DNA of 64,000 bases from Stutzerimonas stutzeri (GCF_024448895.1 NZ_JAMOIC010000001.1:310001-374000), one strand, 5' to 3'. Positions 44,051 through 54,443 are shown, counted from the first letter of the stretch. Notes: a model not told the origin generated them from the sequence alone. Made by a program: numbers and translations.

Positions 44051-46063
44051 CTACTCAGTCGGCCCAGCCCTGCGCTGCTGATAAATCAAATCGACGATTT
44101 CCCCTTCCGGCACATACCCACTCACCACTTCCCGCAGCAATACCCGAACCTGGGGATAATCATCCTGCTCGACGGCCTTGAGCAATTTAGCCAGCACACT
44201 CCGCAGCACGTCCCAAGTGAAATATTCCTCATCAGCCCGCATGATCATCGGGTGCTCGGTAGGGCTCACGTTGTCACCGATCAACAACTCTTCATAGAGC
44301 TTCTCACCCGGGCGCAACCCCGTGAACTCGATAGCGATATCGCCATGCGGAGACTTCTCCGAGCGCACGCTCAGGCCAGACAGGTGAATCAACTTTTCGG
44401 CCAGCTCGGCAATACGCACTGGCTGCCCCATATCCAGCACGAACACATCACCGCCCTGTCCCATGGAGCCAGCCTGAATCACCAGCTGGGCCGCCTCAGG
44501 AATGGTCATGAAATAGCGCGTGATTTTCGGGTGGGTCACCGTCACCGGCCCACCGCTGCGGATCTGCTGATAGAACCGAGGGATCACCGACCCCGACGAG
44601 CCCAGCACATTGCCGAAGCGAACCATGGTGAAGCGCGTCTTGTTGACCTGATGCACCGCGCCGTCTGCAGCGAACAGCACGGGTGCCGTCTCACGACTCA
44701 ACGCCTGCAGGATCATCTCAGCAACGCGCTTGGTACTGCCCATCACATTGGTGGGCCGAACCGCCTTGTCCGTGGAGATCAGCACGAAGTTCGCAACACC
44801 GGCCTGTACGGCAGCCTGTGCCGTGTTCATGGTGCCCAGCACATTGTTCAGCACGCCTTCGGCGACGTTGTGCTCAACCATCGGTACATGTTTATAGGCA
44901 GCCGCGTGATAGATCGTCTCCACCTTCCAGGTCCGCATCACATCCAGCAGGCGATCAGAATTGCGAATGGAACCCAGGATTGGCACCAACTTAGCGGACA
45001 GTGAGGCCCGCTCGATTGCACGCTCAAGTTCGATATGAATGCTGTAGAGGTTGAACTCGCTGTGCTCGAACAATAGCAACCCCTTAGGCTTGTTCGAGAG
45101 TATCTGCCGGCACAGCTCCGAGCCGATTGAGCCGCCCGCGCCGGTCACCATCACCACCTTGCCACGGATGCACTTTTCAAACAGCGCCTGCTGCGGCGGT
45201 ACGGCGTCACGCCCGAGCAAATCCGCGATGTCAACTTCCTGAATGTCCTCGACCTTAACCCGCCCACTGGCCAGGTCCATAAAGCCTGGCACGCTACGTA
45301 CGTGCAGCGGGTATTGTTCCAGCGTCTCCAATACCTCACGGCGCCGTGCCCGCGAGGCCGACGGAATGGCGAGCAAAATCTCATCGGCCCCCGTCTCGTC
45401 AATCATTTGCTGGATATGCTTGGGCGAGTACACTCGCAGCCCGGCGATAATCCGGTTGTATAAATTATGATCATCATCAATGAATGCGACCGGTCGCACA
45501 CCCCGCCCAAGGCGCAACGCGGCGACAAGCTGGTTCCCAGCAGCACCGGCCCCATAGATAGCCACCTTAGGTAGGCCGGCATCACGACCCTTGAACTTGG
45601 TAGCAGAGTCCGGCGAAAACCAATCACCCATAAAGTAATGGCGCATCACCAGACGCAAGCCGCCAATCAATACTAGGCTCAGCCACCAATAGTTGAAGAC
45701 CATCGACCGTGGTATGACTTTGGGCGCTTCGGTGTGCCAGTAAATAGCCAGGGACAGCAGCAACGCCGACAACGTTACGGCTTTGGCGATTGCCATTAAC
45801 GCGTCATTGCCAAAATAGCGCATCACGGCACGGTACATGCCAAAGCGGACAAAGAACGGAATGGCAATCAGCGGTGCAACTCCGAATAGCCAGGCATGGC
45901 CGCCAAACGGATCGACAAAGTTAGCCTCACCAAGGCGAACGAAAAACGCCAGCCAAAGCGCGGCCCAGACCAGCACGACGTCTGTCGATACCTGAACCAA
46001 TCGCTTATTGCGCCTGGGCAAACGCACCAAGCGAGCACGAAGTTTTTCAGCCAATCTCAACAC
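44051..46063 (-). CDS. wbpM: WbpM-like UDP-HexNAc 4,6-dehydratase (polysaccharide biosynthesis)
   Basis: A 670-residue membrane protein that converts UDP-GlcNAc to the 4-keto-6-deoxy sugar used for QuiNAc/FucNAc. Several N-terminal helices are followed by a CoA-binding-like domain (YGAGAAGNQLVAALRLGRGV) and a C-terminal SDR (VMVTGAGGSIGSELCRQIL). It starts at a GTG with AAGGG before it; length is close to WbpM of P. aeruginosa. It is the last gene of the reverse-strand O-antigen cluster. Confidence 0.93.
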   Translation of the reverse strand: MLRLAEKLRARLVRLPRRNKRLVQVSTDVVLVWAALWLAFFVRLGEANFVDPFGGHAWLFGVAPLIAIPFFVRFGMYRAVMRYFGNDALMAIAKAVTLSALLLSLAIYWHTEAPKVIPRSMVFNYWWLSLVLIGGLRLVMRHYFMGDWFSPDSATKFKGRDAGLPKVAIYGAGAAGNQLVAALRLGRGVRPVAFIDDDHNLYNRIIAGLRVYSPKHIQQMIDETGADEILLAIPSASRARRREVLETLEQYPLHVRSVPGFMDLASGRVKVEDIQEVDIADLLGRDAVPPQQALFEKCIRGKVVMVTGAGGSIGSELCRQILSNKPKGLLLFEHSEFNLYSIHIELERAIERASLSAKLVPILGSIRNSDRLLDVMRTWKVETIYHAAAYKHVPMVEHNVAEGVLNNVLGTMNTAQAAVQAGVANFVLISTDKAVRPTNVMGSTKRVAEMILQALSRETAPVLFAADGAVHQVNKTRFTMVRFGNVLGSSGSVIPRFYQQIRSGGPVTVTHPKITRYFMTIPEAAQLVIQAGSMGQGGDVFVLDMGQPVRIAELAEKLIHLSGLSVRSEKSPHGDIAIEFTGLRPGEKLYEELLIGDNVSPTEHPMIMRADEEYFTWDVLRSVLAKLLKAVEQDDYPQVRVLLREVVSGYVPEGEIVDLIYQQRRAGPTE

Positions 46064-46163
46064 AAAGTTACCCTTCCCGGAGTCGGATGCCTGCGTCGGC
46101 TACGCGGTCCATTTAATCATTCACACCCAACGCTAGACCACACAAGTTAGAAAACAGCTGAGA

Positions 46164-46718
46164 TCAGCGCTTCACGACCCGGTCACCTGCACCCTTACCC
46201 GCCACCGTCATAAATATGTACTTGAAGTAGTCGGCCAGCGTCAGGCTGTCGATCATCTTCTGATCAGTTTCGGCCAGCAGAGCTGGCGTGGACATATCGA
46301 TCGCGCTCACCTGCGCTAGGCCCGTAATTCCGGGGCGTACGTCGAACACGCCACGCTTGGCACGCTCCTCAGTCAGTTCCTCCTGATTGAACAGCCCTGG
46401 TCGCGGCCCTACCAGGCTCATATCACCCTTCAGCACATTCCATAACTGAGGCAGCTCATCCAGCTTGGTCTTGCGCAGGAAATGGCCGAAGCGAGTGATG
46501 GACGCGCTATTGGCCAGATGTGTTGCAACCGATACTGTATCCACCCGCATCGTGCGGAATTTGACCAGCGTAAACGGCTTCTGATGGCGGCCCACACGCA
46601 CTTGGCGAAAAATCGGCGAGCCCGTATCGAACGAGCCAATGATTGTCAGCACAAACAACACCGGCAACCCAACCACCAAGCCCACCAGCGAGAATACAAA
46701 GTCAAAAAGTCGAATCAC
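46164..46718 (-). CDS. Initiating sugar-phosphate transferase (polyprenol phosphoglycosyl transferase)
   Basis: A 184-residue monotopic PglC/WbaP-like transferase. It has a membrane re-entrant N-terminus (LFDFVFSLVGLVVGLPVLFVLTIIGSF), FRTMR and the catalytic Asp-Glu in KLDELPQLWNVLKGDMSLVGPRP. It would load the first sugar phosphate onto undecaprenyl phosphate at the inner membrane. A GTG start at 46718 is used. It lies between the wbpV-like and wbpM genes, where P. aeruginosa has wbpL, but it is the PF02397 type and not WbpL-like. Confidence 0.92.
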   Translation of the reverse strand: MIRLFDFVFSLVGLVVGLPVLFVLTIIGSFDTGSPIFRQVRVGRHQKPFTLVKFRTMRVDTVSVATHLANSASITRFGHFLRKTKLDELPQLWNVLKGDMSLVGPRPGLFNQEELTEERAKRGVFDVRPGITGLAQVSAIDMSTPALLAETDQKMIDSLTLADYFKYIFMTVAGKGAGDRVVKR

Positions 46719-46736
46719 GGCTCACCCGGTAATAGA

Positions 46737-47678
46737 TCAATTGGAACGCTCGAAACAACGCCTGAGCCCTTCTTGCACCGTATAGGGCGGCTTCCAGTCC
46801 AGCAGTTCGCAGGTTTTGCTGATATCCACCTGCAACGAACCCAGCAGGCGTTGGGCCATCGCTTTTTTACCCAGCAACGTCGCGCCAAACTGAAGCATGC
46901 CAGCCGGTACTGGGATCAGCCGTGCGGGCTTGCCCATCGCCTCGCCCACGTCACGCAACAACTCAGTGGTGGAAAGATCCTGACCATCGCCGGCAAGGAA
47001 TACCTGATTGGCTGCGGCGGGATGATCGATACAGCGGATAATCAGATCGACCAGGTTATCAACACCGACCAGAGAACGTTTGTTGTGGATGGCACCAAGA
47101 GGAAGAGGAATACCTTTTTCGACCAGCTTGATCATGCTGGCAAAATTACCCTTTACACTTGGCCCGTAAACAAGCGGAGGGCGGATAACCACAACTTCCA
47201 TGCCGGTTTCCGCAGCCAAATGCAGTAACCCCTGCTCGGCCTCTAGTTTTGACACGCCATAAGCGTCCTCGGGAGCTGCTTCGTCATTTGCGGAGAAAGC
47301 CCTCGACTTTACGGTTGCCTCACCATTTACCTTGATTGAGCTGATAAAAATAAAACGTTTCACTCCTGCAGCCGCAGCCTGGCGAGCCAGATTCAACGTG
47401 CCTTCAACATTGACGCGACGATACTCAGCCAATGGGTCAGCCACTTCGTCCTTCATGACATGGGCACGGGCGGCGGCGTGGATAACGACTTGCTGTTGTG
47501 CCACCGCTGCTGACCAGTCTGTATCGACGGAGAGCCTTCCCACAACATAGGTTGTTGGTGAAAACGCAGGCCCCGGCGAGCGAACCAATAGCGTTAGAGA
47601 GATACCTACTCGCTCTCTCAGCTCTCTTTCGATTACACACCCAATAAATCCAGACGCACCAGTCAGAAAGATGTTCAT
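46737..47678 (-). CDS. WbpV-like NAD-dependent epimerase/dehydratase (4-keto sugar reductase)
   Basis: A 313-residue extended SDR with TGASGFIG and the YxxxK motif in YGVSKLEAE. By neighbourhood and sequence type it resembles WbpV, which reduces the WbpM product to UDP-D-QuiNAc or FucNAc. It is cytoplasmic. It is followed after 18 bases by the initiating transferase gene. The ATG is at 47678. Confidence 0.85.
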   Translation of the reverse strand: MNIFLTGASGFIGCVIERELRERVGISLTLLVRSPGPAFSPTTYVVGRLSVDTDWSAAVAQQQVVIHAAARAHVMKDEVADPLAEYRRVNVEGTLNLARQAAAAGVKRFIFISSIKVNGEATVKSRAFSANDEAAPEDAYGVSKLEAEQGLLHLAAETGMEVVVIRPPLVYGPSVKGNFASMIKLVEKGIPLPLGAIHNKRSLVGVDNLVDLIIRCIDHPAAANQVFLAGDGQDLSTTELLRDVGEAMGKPARLIPVPAGMLQFGATLLGKKAMAQRLLGSLQVDISKTCELLDWKPPYTVQEGLRRCFERSN

Positions 47679-47684
47679 GGGAAC

Positions 47685-48812
47685 TCAGCCTTTGCGCCAA
47701 ACAGTGCGGTTGATGTAGTCCGTGTAGCTCAATACAACACGTACGACCTGCAGGGAAACCGGGCCGCCTTCGTAATCAGGCACTAACGGAATCGTCCGTT
47801 CGCCGGCCCTATGCTGACTAGTGATGACCTTGACCGCAGCCAGTACCGGGTCTTTCTTCAGGCCACTCATGATCAGCGTACCCTCGTCCATTCCCTCGGG
47901 CCGTTCGTGGGCGTTGCGCAACGTTACCGCCGCCAAGTTGAGCAGCGAGGCTTCCTCGGTGATGGTGCCGCTGTCGGAGAGAACACAGAAAGCCGACATC
48001 TGCAGCTTGATGTAATCAAGTAGGCCGAAGGGCTTAACGAAGCGTAACAACGGGTGCTCCAGCGATTCACCCAGGGCTTCCAGGCGCTTGCGGGTACGCG
48101 GATGGGTCGAGATGATCACTGGATAGTGGTACTCATCCGCCAGCGCACGCAGGGTTGCCAGCAGATCACGCAGATTTTCTGGAGTATCAACATTTTCTTC
48201 GCGATGGGCGCTGACAACAAAAAACTTGCCGGTCTCCAGGCCTTCACGGCTCAGCACCTCGGACTGCTCGATCTTCGGCATGTAGTACTCAAGCACTTCA
48301 TGCATGTGCGAGCCGGTTTTGATGATGGTTTCCGGCCGGATGCCCTCAGCGATCAAGTAGCGGCGGGCATGCTCGGTTAGCACCATATTGATGTCAGACA
48401 AATGATCGAGCACCTTGCGGTTCAGCTCTTCCGGCACGCGCTGATCGAAGCAGCGGTTACCCGCTTCCATGTGGAACACCGGGATCTTGCGGCGCTTGGC
48501 GGCGATCACAGCTAGGCAGGTGTTGGTATCGCCGTAGAGCAACAGCGCATCGGGTTTTTCCAGCTCAAATACTGCATCAGCCTTGGCGATCACTTCAGCG
48601 ATAGTCTGCGCGGCAGTCTCACCGGCAGCCCCGAGAAAATGATCTGGCTTACGGATCTCCAGCTCATCGAAAAAAACCTGATTCAGCTCGAAGTCGTAGT
48701 TTTGACCTGAATGCACTAGAACGTGGTTCACCTGACGGTCGAGTTCGGCAATCACCCGGCTCATCTTGATCAGTTCTGGGCGGGTGCCGAGCAGGGTCAT
48801 GACCTTAAGCAT
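47685..48812 (-). CDS. UDP-N-acetylglucosamine 2-epimerase family protein (WecB/FnlC-like)
   Basis: A 375-residue non-hydrolysing UDP-HexNAc 2-epimerase (LGTRPELIKMSRVIAEL; FHMEAGNRCFDQRVPEELNR; SAHREENVDTPENL). With the two genes upstream it forms the set that makes UDP-L-FucNAc or UDP-L-QuiNAc; this enzyme does the last C-2 step. The ATG at 48812 has AGGAG upstream and overlaps the end of the upstream gene by 8 bases. Confidence 0.9.
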   Translation of the reverse strand: MLKVMTLLGTRPELIKMSRVIAELDRQVNHVLVHSGQNYDFELNQVFFDELEIRKPDHFLGAAGETAAQTIAEVIAKADAVFELEKPDALLLYGDTNTCLAVIAAKRRKIPVFHMEAGNRCFDQRVPEELNRKVLDHLSDINMVLTEHARRYLIAEGIRPETIIKTGSHMHEVLEYYMPKIEQSEVLSREGLETGKFFVVSAHREENVDTPENLRDLLATLRALADEYHYPVIISTHPRTRKRLEALGESLEHPLLRFVKPFGLLDYIKLQMSAFCVLSDSGTITEEASLLNLAAVTLRNAHERPEGMDEGTLIMSGLKKDPVLAAVKVITSQHRAGERTIPLVPDYEGGPVSLQVVRVVLSYTDYINRTVWRKG

Positions 48813-49815
48813 CAAGTTGCTCCTTGATATAGTCGAGCTTGAGCAGCAACTGTTTGATGCCTTCTATATCCAGACGCTCTGTATTGTGCGAGGTGTAGTC
48901 GTCGAATTCGGCAATCTTTTCTTCGCCCTCGACAAAGTACTTCTTGTAGTTCAAGTCGCGGTTGTCCGCAGGGATGCGGTAGTAGCGGCCCATGTCTTCG
49001 GCCTTGGCCATTTCCTCGCGGGAAATCAAGGATTCATAAAGCTTTTCACCGTGACGGGTACCAATTACCTTTACCGCATTGGCTCGAGCGAACAGTTCCT
49101 TGAGTGCTTGGGCCAGATCTCCCACGGTAGAAGCCGGAGCCTTTTGTACAAAAATGTCACCTTGCTCGGCATTTTCGAAAGCATGGAGGACTAGATCGAC
49201 CGAATCCTCCAAAGACATCAGGAATCGCGTCATGTTTGGATCAGTTACAGTGATCGGCTCCTCTCCCTTAAGTTGATCGATAAACAAAGGAATTACGGAT
49301 CCACGCGAAGCCATTACGTTGCCATAACGAGTAGCGCAAATAACTGGTCCATCTTTTGGAATAAGACGTGACTTAGCGACCATCAACTTTTCCGACATCG
49401 CCTTGGAAATCCCCATAGCATTAATCGGATAAACAGCCTTGTCGGTAGATAGCACAACAACACGCTTCACTCCGGAACTTATAGCAGCGTTAAGTACGTT
49501 TTCAGTTCCAATGACATTAGTCTTAACTGCCTCCATTGGATAAAACTCGCAGGACGGAACCTGCTTCAGAGCAGCAGCATGGAAGATATAATCAACGCCC
49601 ACCATGGAATTCACTAAGCTATCGTAATCACGAACATCGCCAATGAAAAACTTGACTTTATCGTTAGCCAGTGAAATACGCATATCTTCTTGCTTCTTTT
49701 CATCGCGGCTAAATACCCGAATTTCCTTGACATTGGTATCAAGGAAGCGCTTCAGTACAGTATTGCCGAACGATCCGGTTCCCCCCGTGATCATCAAAAC
49801 TTTGTCATCGAACAT
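48805..49815 (-). CDS. UDP-GlcNAc 4,6-dehydratase/5-epimerase (FnlA/WbjB-like)
   Basis: A 336-residue SDR (MFDDKVLMITGGTGSFGNTVL) that starts the UDP-L-FucNAc/L-QuiNAc route from UDP-GlcNAc. The ATG at 49815 is used because family members start MFxxKxLMITGGTGSFGN; two upstream codons begin with TTG. It continues to overlap the 2-epimerase start by 8 bases, a sign of translational coupling. Confidence 0.92.
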   Translation of the reverse strand: MFDDKVLMITGGTGSFGNTVLKRFLDTNVKEIRVFSRDEKKQEDMRISLANDKVKFFIGDVRDYDSLVNSMVGVDYIFHAAALKQVPSCEFYPMEAVKTNVIGTENVLNAAISSGVKRVVVLSTDKAVYPINAMGISKAMSEKLMVAKSRLIPKDGPVICATRYGNVMASRGSVIPLFIDQLKGEEPITVTDPNMTRFLMSLEDSVDLVLHAFENAEQGDIFVQKAPASTVGDLAQALKELFARANAVKVIGTRHGEKLYESLISREEMAKAEDMGRYYRIPADNRDLNYKKYFVEGEEKIAEFDDYTSHNTERLDIEGIKQLLLKLDYIKEQLDA

Positions 49816-49847
49816 ATTCAAATACCATGCATAAAAAATTAGATTAC

Positions 49848-50705
49848 TCAGCGCTTGTCGCGCATTTTTTCAACAAGTTCACGCCATGTCGGCGGTGTGT
49901 AGCCAGTGGCGCTCCGAAAAAGAGTAGAATCCAGCGAACGGTCGATCTGAACACTATCATCCGGCACAATCTCGATATCCTTTCCGTAAATTTCAGCCAC
50001 TAGCTTGAGCAAGCTGTACTTATCAATAGGATCAACCGAGACATGATAAAGGCCACGAAGCTGGCGAGTGGGTAACACGTAGTCACAGATCACACGTGCC
50101 AACTCAACAGTGGGTAGCCCAGAAAAAATCGCTTTGCGATATCCCCTGACTGAGCCTTCTTGAGATAAAAACCAGTTGACCAGCGAGTGATTACTGCTGA
50201 GTTCATGGCCAATTATCGAGGTCCGGAGAGTGATTGTGTTGGCCTGATCGTGCAGCTCGCCGATGTACTTCGACTTTCCGTAGAGATCCTCCGCATCGGA
50301 CGCATCCGATTCGACATAAAGCCCCTTACTTCCAGAGAAGACGCAATCGGTGCTTATTTGGATCAGCCGCGCCCCGGCCAAAGCACATAATCTCGCCAAA
50401 CGATGCGGAAGCAGAGCGTTGATTGGAAGTGCGACCAGCGGATCGTTGACATCGGCAAGTTGCTTGATCAGACCTACACAATTGATCACTACATCAGGAC
50501 GTATGCGTGACAACACCGCAGTGAGTGCGTCTTGGTCAAGCACATCAACACCCGACAGCATGCGTTCCTGCTGCTTCTCGCTGAAATGGGAGAGACCAGC
50601 GGAACTGCGCAGCGTACCCCAAACATCCAGCTCAGGTGACGCGCTCAAAACCTTGTATACGTCATGCCCAAGCATGCCGGTAACCCCTAGGACCAATACC
50701 CGCAT
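49848..50705 (-). CDS. RmlD-like sugar nucleotide reductase (FnlB/WbvR-like)
   Basis: A 285-residue RmlD-type SDR (VLVLGVTGMLGHDVYKVL; ISTDCVFSGSKG; YGKSKYIGE). It is short and lacks the C-terminal cupin of WbjC/CapF. In the gene set it would reduce the keto intermediate. An RmlD-like reductase rather than WbjC is what the L-QuiNAc pathway of V. cholerae O37 uses, so L-QuiNAc is a real alternative to L-FucNAc. Confidence 0.85.
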   Translation of the reverse strand: MRVLVLGVTGMLGHDVYKVLSASPELDVWGTLRSSAGLSHFSEKQQERMLSGVDVLDQDALTAVLSRIRPDVVINCVGLIKQLADVNDPLVALPINALLPHRLARLCALAGARLIQISTDCVFSGSKGLYVESDASDAEDLYGKSKYIGELHDQANTITLRTSIIGHELSSNHSLVNWFLSQEGSVRGYRKAIFSGLPTVELARVICDYVLPTRQLRGLYHVSVDPIDKYSLLKLVAEIYGKDIEIVPDDSVQIDRSLDSTLFRSATGYTPPTWRELVEKMRDKR

Positions 50706-50720
50706 CGTCTTATACCCCGG

Positions 50721-51944
50721 TTATATCTCGGCTCTCGACGCTAGAATTTCCACCAAGCGCTCAGCCTGATGGTCCATGTCGAAATGATCATTAAAATAGC
50801 GCTGACCGGCGCTTCCCATCTTTTGACGTTCGGCAGGGGACAGCGACATGAGTTCGAGAATAGTCGCTACCAGCAAATTGGCATTTTCAGGCATGCATGT
50901 TTTTCCTGCACCGGCCTCCTCAATGACACGTGCACCTTCGCCGCGTAACGATGCGATGATAGGTTTACCGGCGGCAAAATATGCCTGCACTTTGCTAGGA
51001 ATAGTGTAGGAAAAGATTTCCTCGTCCCTTAGAGAAACCAAAAGTGCAGAGGAAAATTCAAAAATTTGCGGCATGGTTTCCATAGGGAAGCGACCCGCAA
51101 TAATCAGGTTATCAAGCCCAAGAGACGTCTTGCGCTCTTTTACCCACTCAAGCCGGCTACCACTTCCAACCAGAACAAACTTTAATGTCGGGTGCTGAAG
51201 TGAAAGCTCCGCTGCCTCAACAATCGTCTCAATCGATTGGGCAATTCCGATATTCCCGGCGAAAACAACACAGAAGTTTTCTCTTAGGACTTCAATAAGC
51301 TGCGCTGGGATTTTAGCAACCACAGTCTTTGCGGACGGTAAAGCAACAGAGTTTGGATAGTAGACGAGTTTGCTAGGACTGGCATAAGAGGCAACGGGAT
51401 CAAAAAAAGCGCGTGACTGCAGCAACAACGTGTCACACAACGCGTAGATGCCGCGCACCGCCCAACCAACCATACGGAGCGCCCATGGCTTACGCACAAA
51501 TCCTGTCGCAGCGAGACTTTCAGGCCATAGGTCCTGTATCCAAGCAGCAAGATGTGCGCGCTTGAGCCACTTGAGAGGAATAGCGGGTATCACCTGGGTA
51601 ATTGGCGACATCGCAAAAACCACGATGCTATCGAACTTCCGACCACGAAGAAGCCAAGGGAACAGGAGAAGGCCTGTAAAAACGAAAGACAGGTAATTCA
51701 ATGTTAGATTTTTTGCGCCCCCGCGGCCACGCGGCCACAGAGGAACCCGTATTACATCGACGCCCTCAAAACGCTCAACCTGAACCCCCCACGCCTTATA
51801 TCCATCAAACACTTTACCTCCAGGATAATTAGGCTTAGCAGTTGCCACGGTCACATGATGTCCTTGCTCGGTGAGCTTCCGAACCAGATCATTGATTATG
51901 AAGGTTTCAGGCCAAAAATATTGAGACAGAACTAATATGCGCAT
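50721..51944 (-). CDS. GT4 glycosyltransferase (WbuB-like)
   Basis: A 407-residue GT-B fold family 4 transferase (MRILVLSQYFWPETFIINDL; LWPESL; EIFSYTIPSKVQAYFAAGKPIIAS). It resembles WbuB, which adds L-FucNAc in E. coli O26, and lies directly upstream of the UDP-L-FucNAc/QuiNAc genes, so that is its likely donor. It acts on the cytoplasmic face of the inner membrane. Confidence 0.88.
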   Translation of the reverse strand: MRILVLSQYFWPETFIINDLVRKLTEQGHHVTVATAKPNYPGGKVFDGYKAWGVQVERFEGVDVIRVPLWPRGRGGAKNLTLNYLSFVFTGLLLFPWLLRGRKFDSIVVFAMSPITQVIPAIPLKWLKRAHLAAWIQDLWPESLAATGFVRKPWALRMVGWAVRGIYALCDTLLLQSRAFFDPVASYASPSKLVYYPNSVALPSAKTVVAKIPAQLIEVLRENFCVVFAGNIGIAQSIETIVEAAELSLQHPTLKFVLVGSGSRLEWVKERKTSLGLDNLIIAGRFPMETMPQIFEFSSALLVSLRDEEIFSYTIPSKVQAYFAAGKPIIASLRGEGARVIEEAGAGKTCMPENANLLVATILELMSLSPAERQKMGSAGQRYFNDHFDMDHQAERLVEILASRAEI

Positions 51945-52051
51945 TTAAGCTCACCACAACCCGCAACATAATGCAGCGCACAAAAAAACCGCTTTAGAGA
52001 ACAAGCAGACACCACACAAAGAAATTTTAACGCAGAACCATAAAAATACAA

Positions 52052-53242
52052 TTAGATGCGACCTTTAGCGCGTTTAAAGCTTTCCACCGCGAAATTAAAT
52101 AAATCATAATTATCAGAAACATCCTTCTCATCATTTATTATTGAAATAGCATTTAGCGAAACCTTTTTTCGCCATTCCACTCGAGAACATTTATGCATCA
52201 CAGCAATCGTTTCGATCTTTTCCGCGAATACATCCAAGTCAAGCGGCAAATCCCAACCTAAGTCATTCTGCGCCAGATCCTGCCAGGGCGTTTGATCGCT
52301 CAACAATACGGGTGTACCAGCCGATAATGATTCAGCTATCACATGACCATAGTTTTCGCCACGTGTTGGAAACAAAAACAAATCATGACCAGCAAAAACA
52401 TCAGCCACCTGATCAGGCGTGACGGAGCCGCAATAATTAACGCTTATATTCGCAGGCAGCTTTTCAATCAAATTCAAGCAGGACTTCCAATAACCCTCAT
52501 CTTCAATTGGGCCGTAAATATTAAAAACCAAAGACGCCTTCACCTTTGCAAGAACCTGCAAGGCGAAATCAAGATTTTTCATTGGAGAGATACGGGATAA
52601 AAAAATCAACCGGCAAGTATCAGTAGCGCTTATATTTTTTCCTGGAATGCCTATTGAAGATCTAGGGGGCAAATCTTTTGCGAGACATATGGAAGATAGC
52701 CTTACACCAAGCGCTCTAACAATATCCTGCTCTTCAAGCTCGCTGGAAGCCTGCCAAACAACCCCACGATGCAACCCAAGCAATTTAGAAATCTTTATGA
52801 ACAATTTCTTTCTTAATGGCTTGAGTGCCAAAGCCCCTGTGGAAAACTCGCCACGCGGTGCCAACACTACTGGACATTGGCGAATCAAACCCAGCCTTCT
52901 GGCCAGCAAGGGTTTAATCGAGAATGCACTGTCAAAAAAACTATTCAGATAAAGAACTTCAAATTCGGAAGCATTTATCAGCGAAGCCATTTTCTGAAGC
53001 GAAAGATTCTCAGGGCTCAGATAAATTACAGACGCTTTTTCAAGAGCTTCCCAAGAGTTTATCTTTAAGCTTGAAAATGGTCTTTCATCTCCTAAGTCCC
53101 GATCTCGGGTGACAACTGAAAATCGACAACCACCAAGCTGCTCTATCATATTTTGAACAGTCTTAATTGGCCCCCCAGCCTTATAGGAGGGGAGGTAGTA
53201 AGAAGTCAGGGCTAGCACCGAAATCTTACTGTTCACTGACAT
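52052..53242 (-). CDS. GT4-like glycosyltransferase
   Basis: A 396-residue family 4 transferase. It has the N-terminal YYLPSYKAGGPIKTVQNM, typical of this type, and the C-terminal donor motif GENYGHVIAES (EX7E), followed by AGTPVLLSD. Donor and acceptor are unknown. The gene is AT-rich compared with the flanking core genes and its start overlaps the wzy end by 17 bases. Confidence 0.85.
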   Translation of the reverse strand: MSVNSKISVLALTSYYLPSYKAGGPIKTVQNMIEQLGGCRFSVVTRDRDLGDERPFSSLKINSWEALEKASVIYLSPENLSLQKMASLINASEFEVLYLNSFFDSAFSIKPLLARRLGLIRQCPVVLAPRGEFSTGALALKPLRKKLFIKISKLLGLHRGVVWQASSELEEQDIVRALGVRLSSICLAKDLPPRSSIGIPGKNISATDTCRLIFLSRISPMKNLDFALQVLAKVKASLVFNIYGPIEDEGYWKSCLNLIEKLPANISVNYCGSVTPDQVADVFAGHDLFLFPTRGENYGHVIAESLSAGTPVLLSDQTPWQDLAQNDLGWDLPLDLDVFAEKIETIAVMHKCSRVEWRKKVSLNAISIINDEKDVSDNYDLFNFAVESFKRAKGRI

Positions 53243-54443
53243 GGTTAGCCTCGTCTTTCTTATTCTTTAAAAAAAATAGATAAACAAAAAATAACATTAT
53301 AAATGGAAATACCAGTCCATTAAATATAAAAACCTTTATGAAAGTGATAAAACCCTCCCTAAAAAAATGAAACATCAATAGTGGTAGCAAAGAAAAATAC
53401 ACCGCTCTGAAAAACGGAGACCAATAAGATTTAACCTTAAGAAACCCATAAAAATAACCAATGAAAAAAATATAGACCGGATACAGTATACCGAAATTAG
53501 AGTAAAGATTAGCAATTAAGGCACTCGCCCCAAAAGGCGATTCTTTATTTCCATCATAAGTGAACTCAGTTATGAGGGCCATTTTCTCTGGATAAATAAA
53601 GCTTGGTATAAAATTTATAAATGCGGCAGCGATATCTACAGGAAAATTCAGTACATACCTCCCACCCAAATTAGCCAAATAAAGCGCACCGCTCGTTGCG
53701 GTAAATAACGGCTCAACTAAGAAAATTGAAACTAAGATAGCACTATCATCGAAGCTGTATCCTGAGCGCCAAACCCCTACTCCCAGGACCAATAAAAACA
53801 CCCCACTCAAAAAGACATAGAAATAAACACTCCTAAACAAATAAGTATTGTTCGACAAAGAGCCTAATACCATAGCAATAACACTTAGAATAAAAAACAT
53901 TCTAGAGCCGAAACCCAACAAACCAAGAGATGCAAAGAAAAATAAACAAAAGAATAAAAATTTGATTTCTTTACGGCCAAAGAAATTATAACAAATGGTG
54001 CTGGTGAAAACTAAAGTAGCTAGAGGCCCAAGCACTTCTATATTATAGCTTTCATAGCCAGTAAACATGCGCCCCCCCGCAGCCCTTACTTTCAAGAGAA
54101 CTAAAACATAAAACAAGAATAGCATCAAAAAAACGATACTTGGAGCAAGTCTAAAATTAGACACTCTATCGACAAAAATACCTTTCCCCTGTACAACGAT
54201 CTTGGCTAGCCCGTATCCTATTATGAAAAAGATAAGAACCAATGAAACATCAAGCCAGTAGAAAACATCGAAGTAGTCAAGTCCAATATAAGGTTCAGCA
54301 GCCTTCACTAGTGGTAAGTCGCTAAAAAGCAATAACGAAAAATATGGCGTTACCAAATAATATATTAATCCAAACAATAAGAAAGGAACTGCACTTGGGA
54401 TCCAAAGCTTCTGTTTTTCAGTTATTACTAAGCCATTTTTCAT
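53226..54443 (-). CDS. wzy: O-antigen polymerase Wzy (putative)
   Basis: A 405-residue protein almost entirely of hydrophobic helices (about 11-12), with a long polar loop, in the place expected of wzy. It would polymerise O-units in the periplasm. Wzy proteins share little sequence, so the call rests on topology and context. It is very AT-rich and uses rare codons for this genome. Its ATG overlaps the upstream stop by 4 bases (ATGA). Confidence 0.75.
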   Translation of the reverse strand: MKNGLVITEKQKLWIPSAVPFLLFGLIYYLVTPYFSLLLFSDLPLVKAAEPYIGLDYFDVFYWLDVSLVLIFFIIGYGLAKIVVQGKGIFVDRVSNFRLAPSIVFLMLFLFYVLVLLKVRAAGGRMFTGYESYNIEVLGPLATLVFTSTICYNFFGRKEIKFLFFCLFFFASLGLLGFGSRMFFILSVIAMVLGSLSNNTYLFRSVYFYVFLSGVFLLVLGVGVWRSGYSFDDSAILVSIFLVEPLFTATSGALYLANLGGRYVLNFPVDIAAAFINFIPSFIYPEKMALITEFTYDGNKESPFGASALIANLYSNFGILYPVYIFFIGYFYGFLKVKSYWSPFFRAVYFSLLPLLMFHFFREGFITFIKVFIFNGLVFPFIMLFFVYLFFLKNKKDEANHVSEQ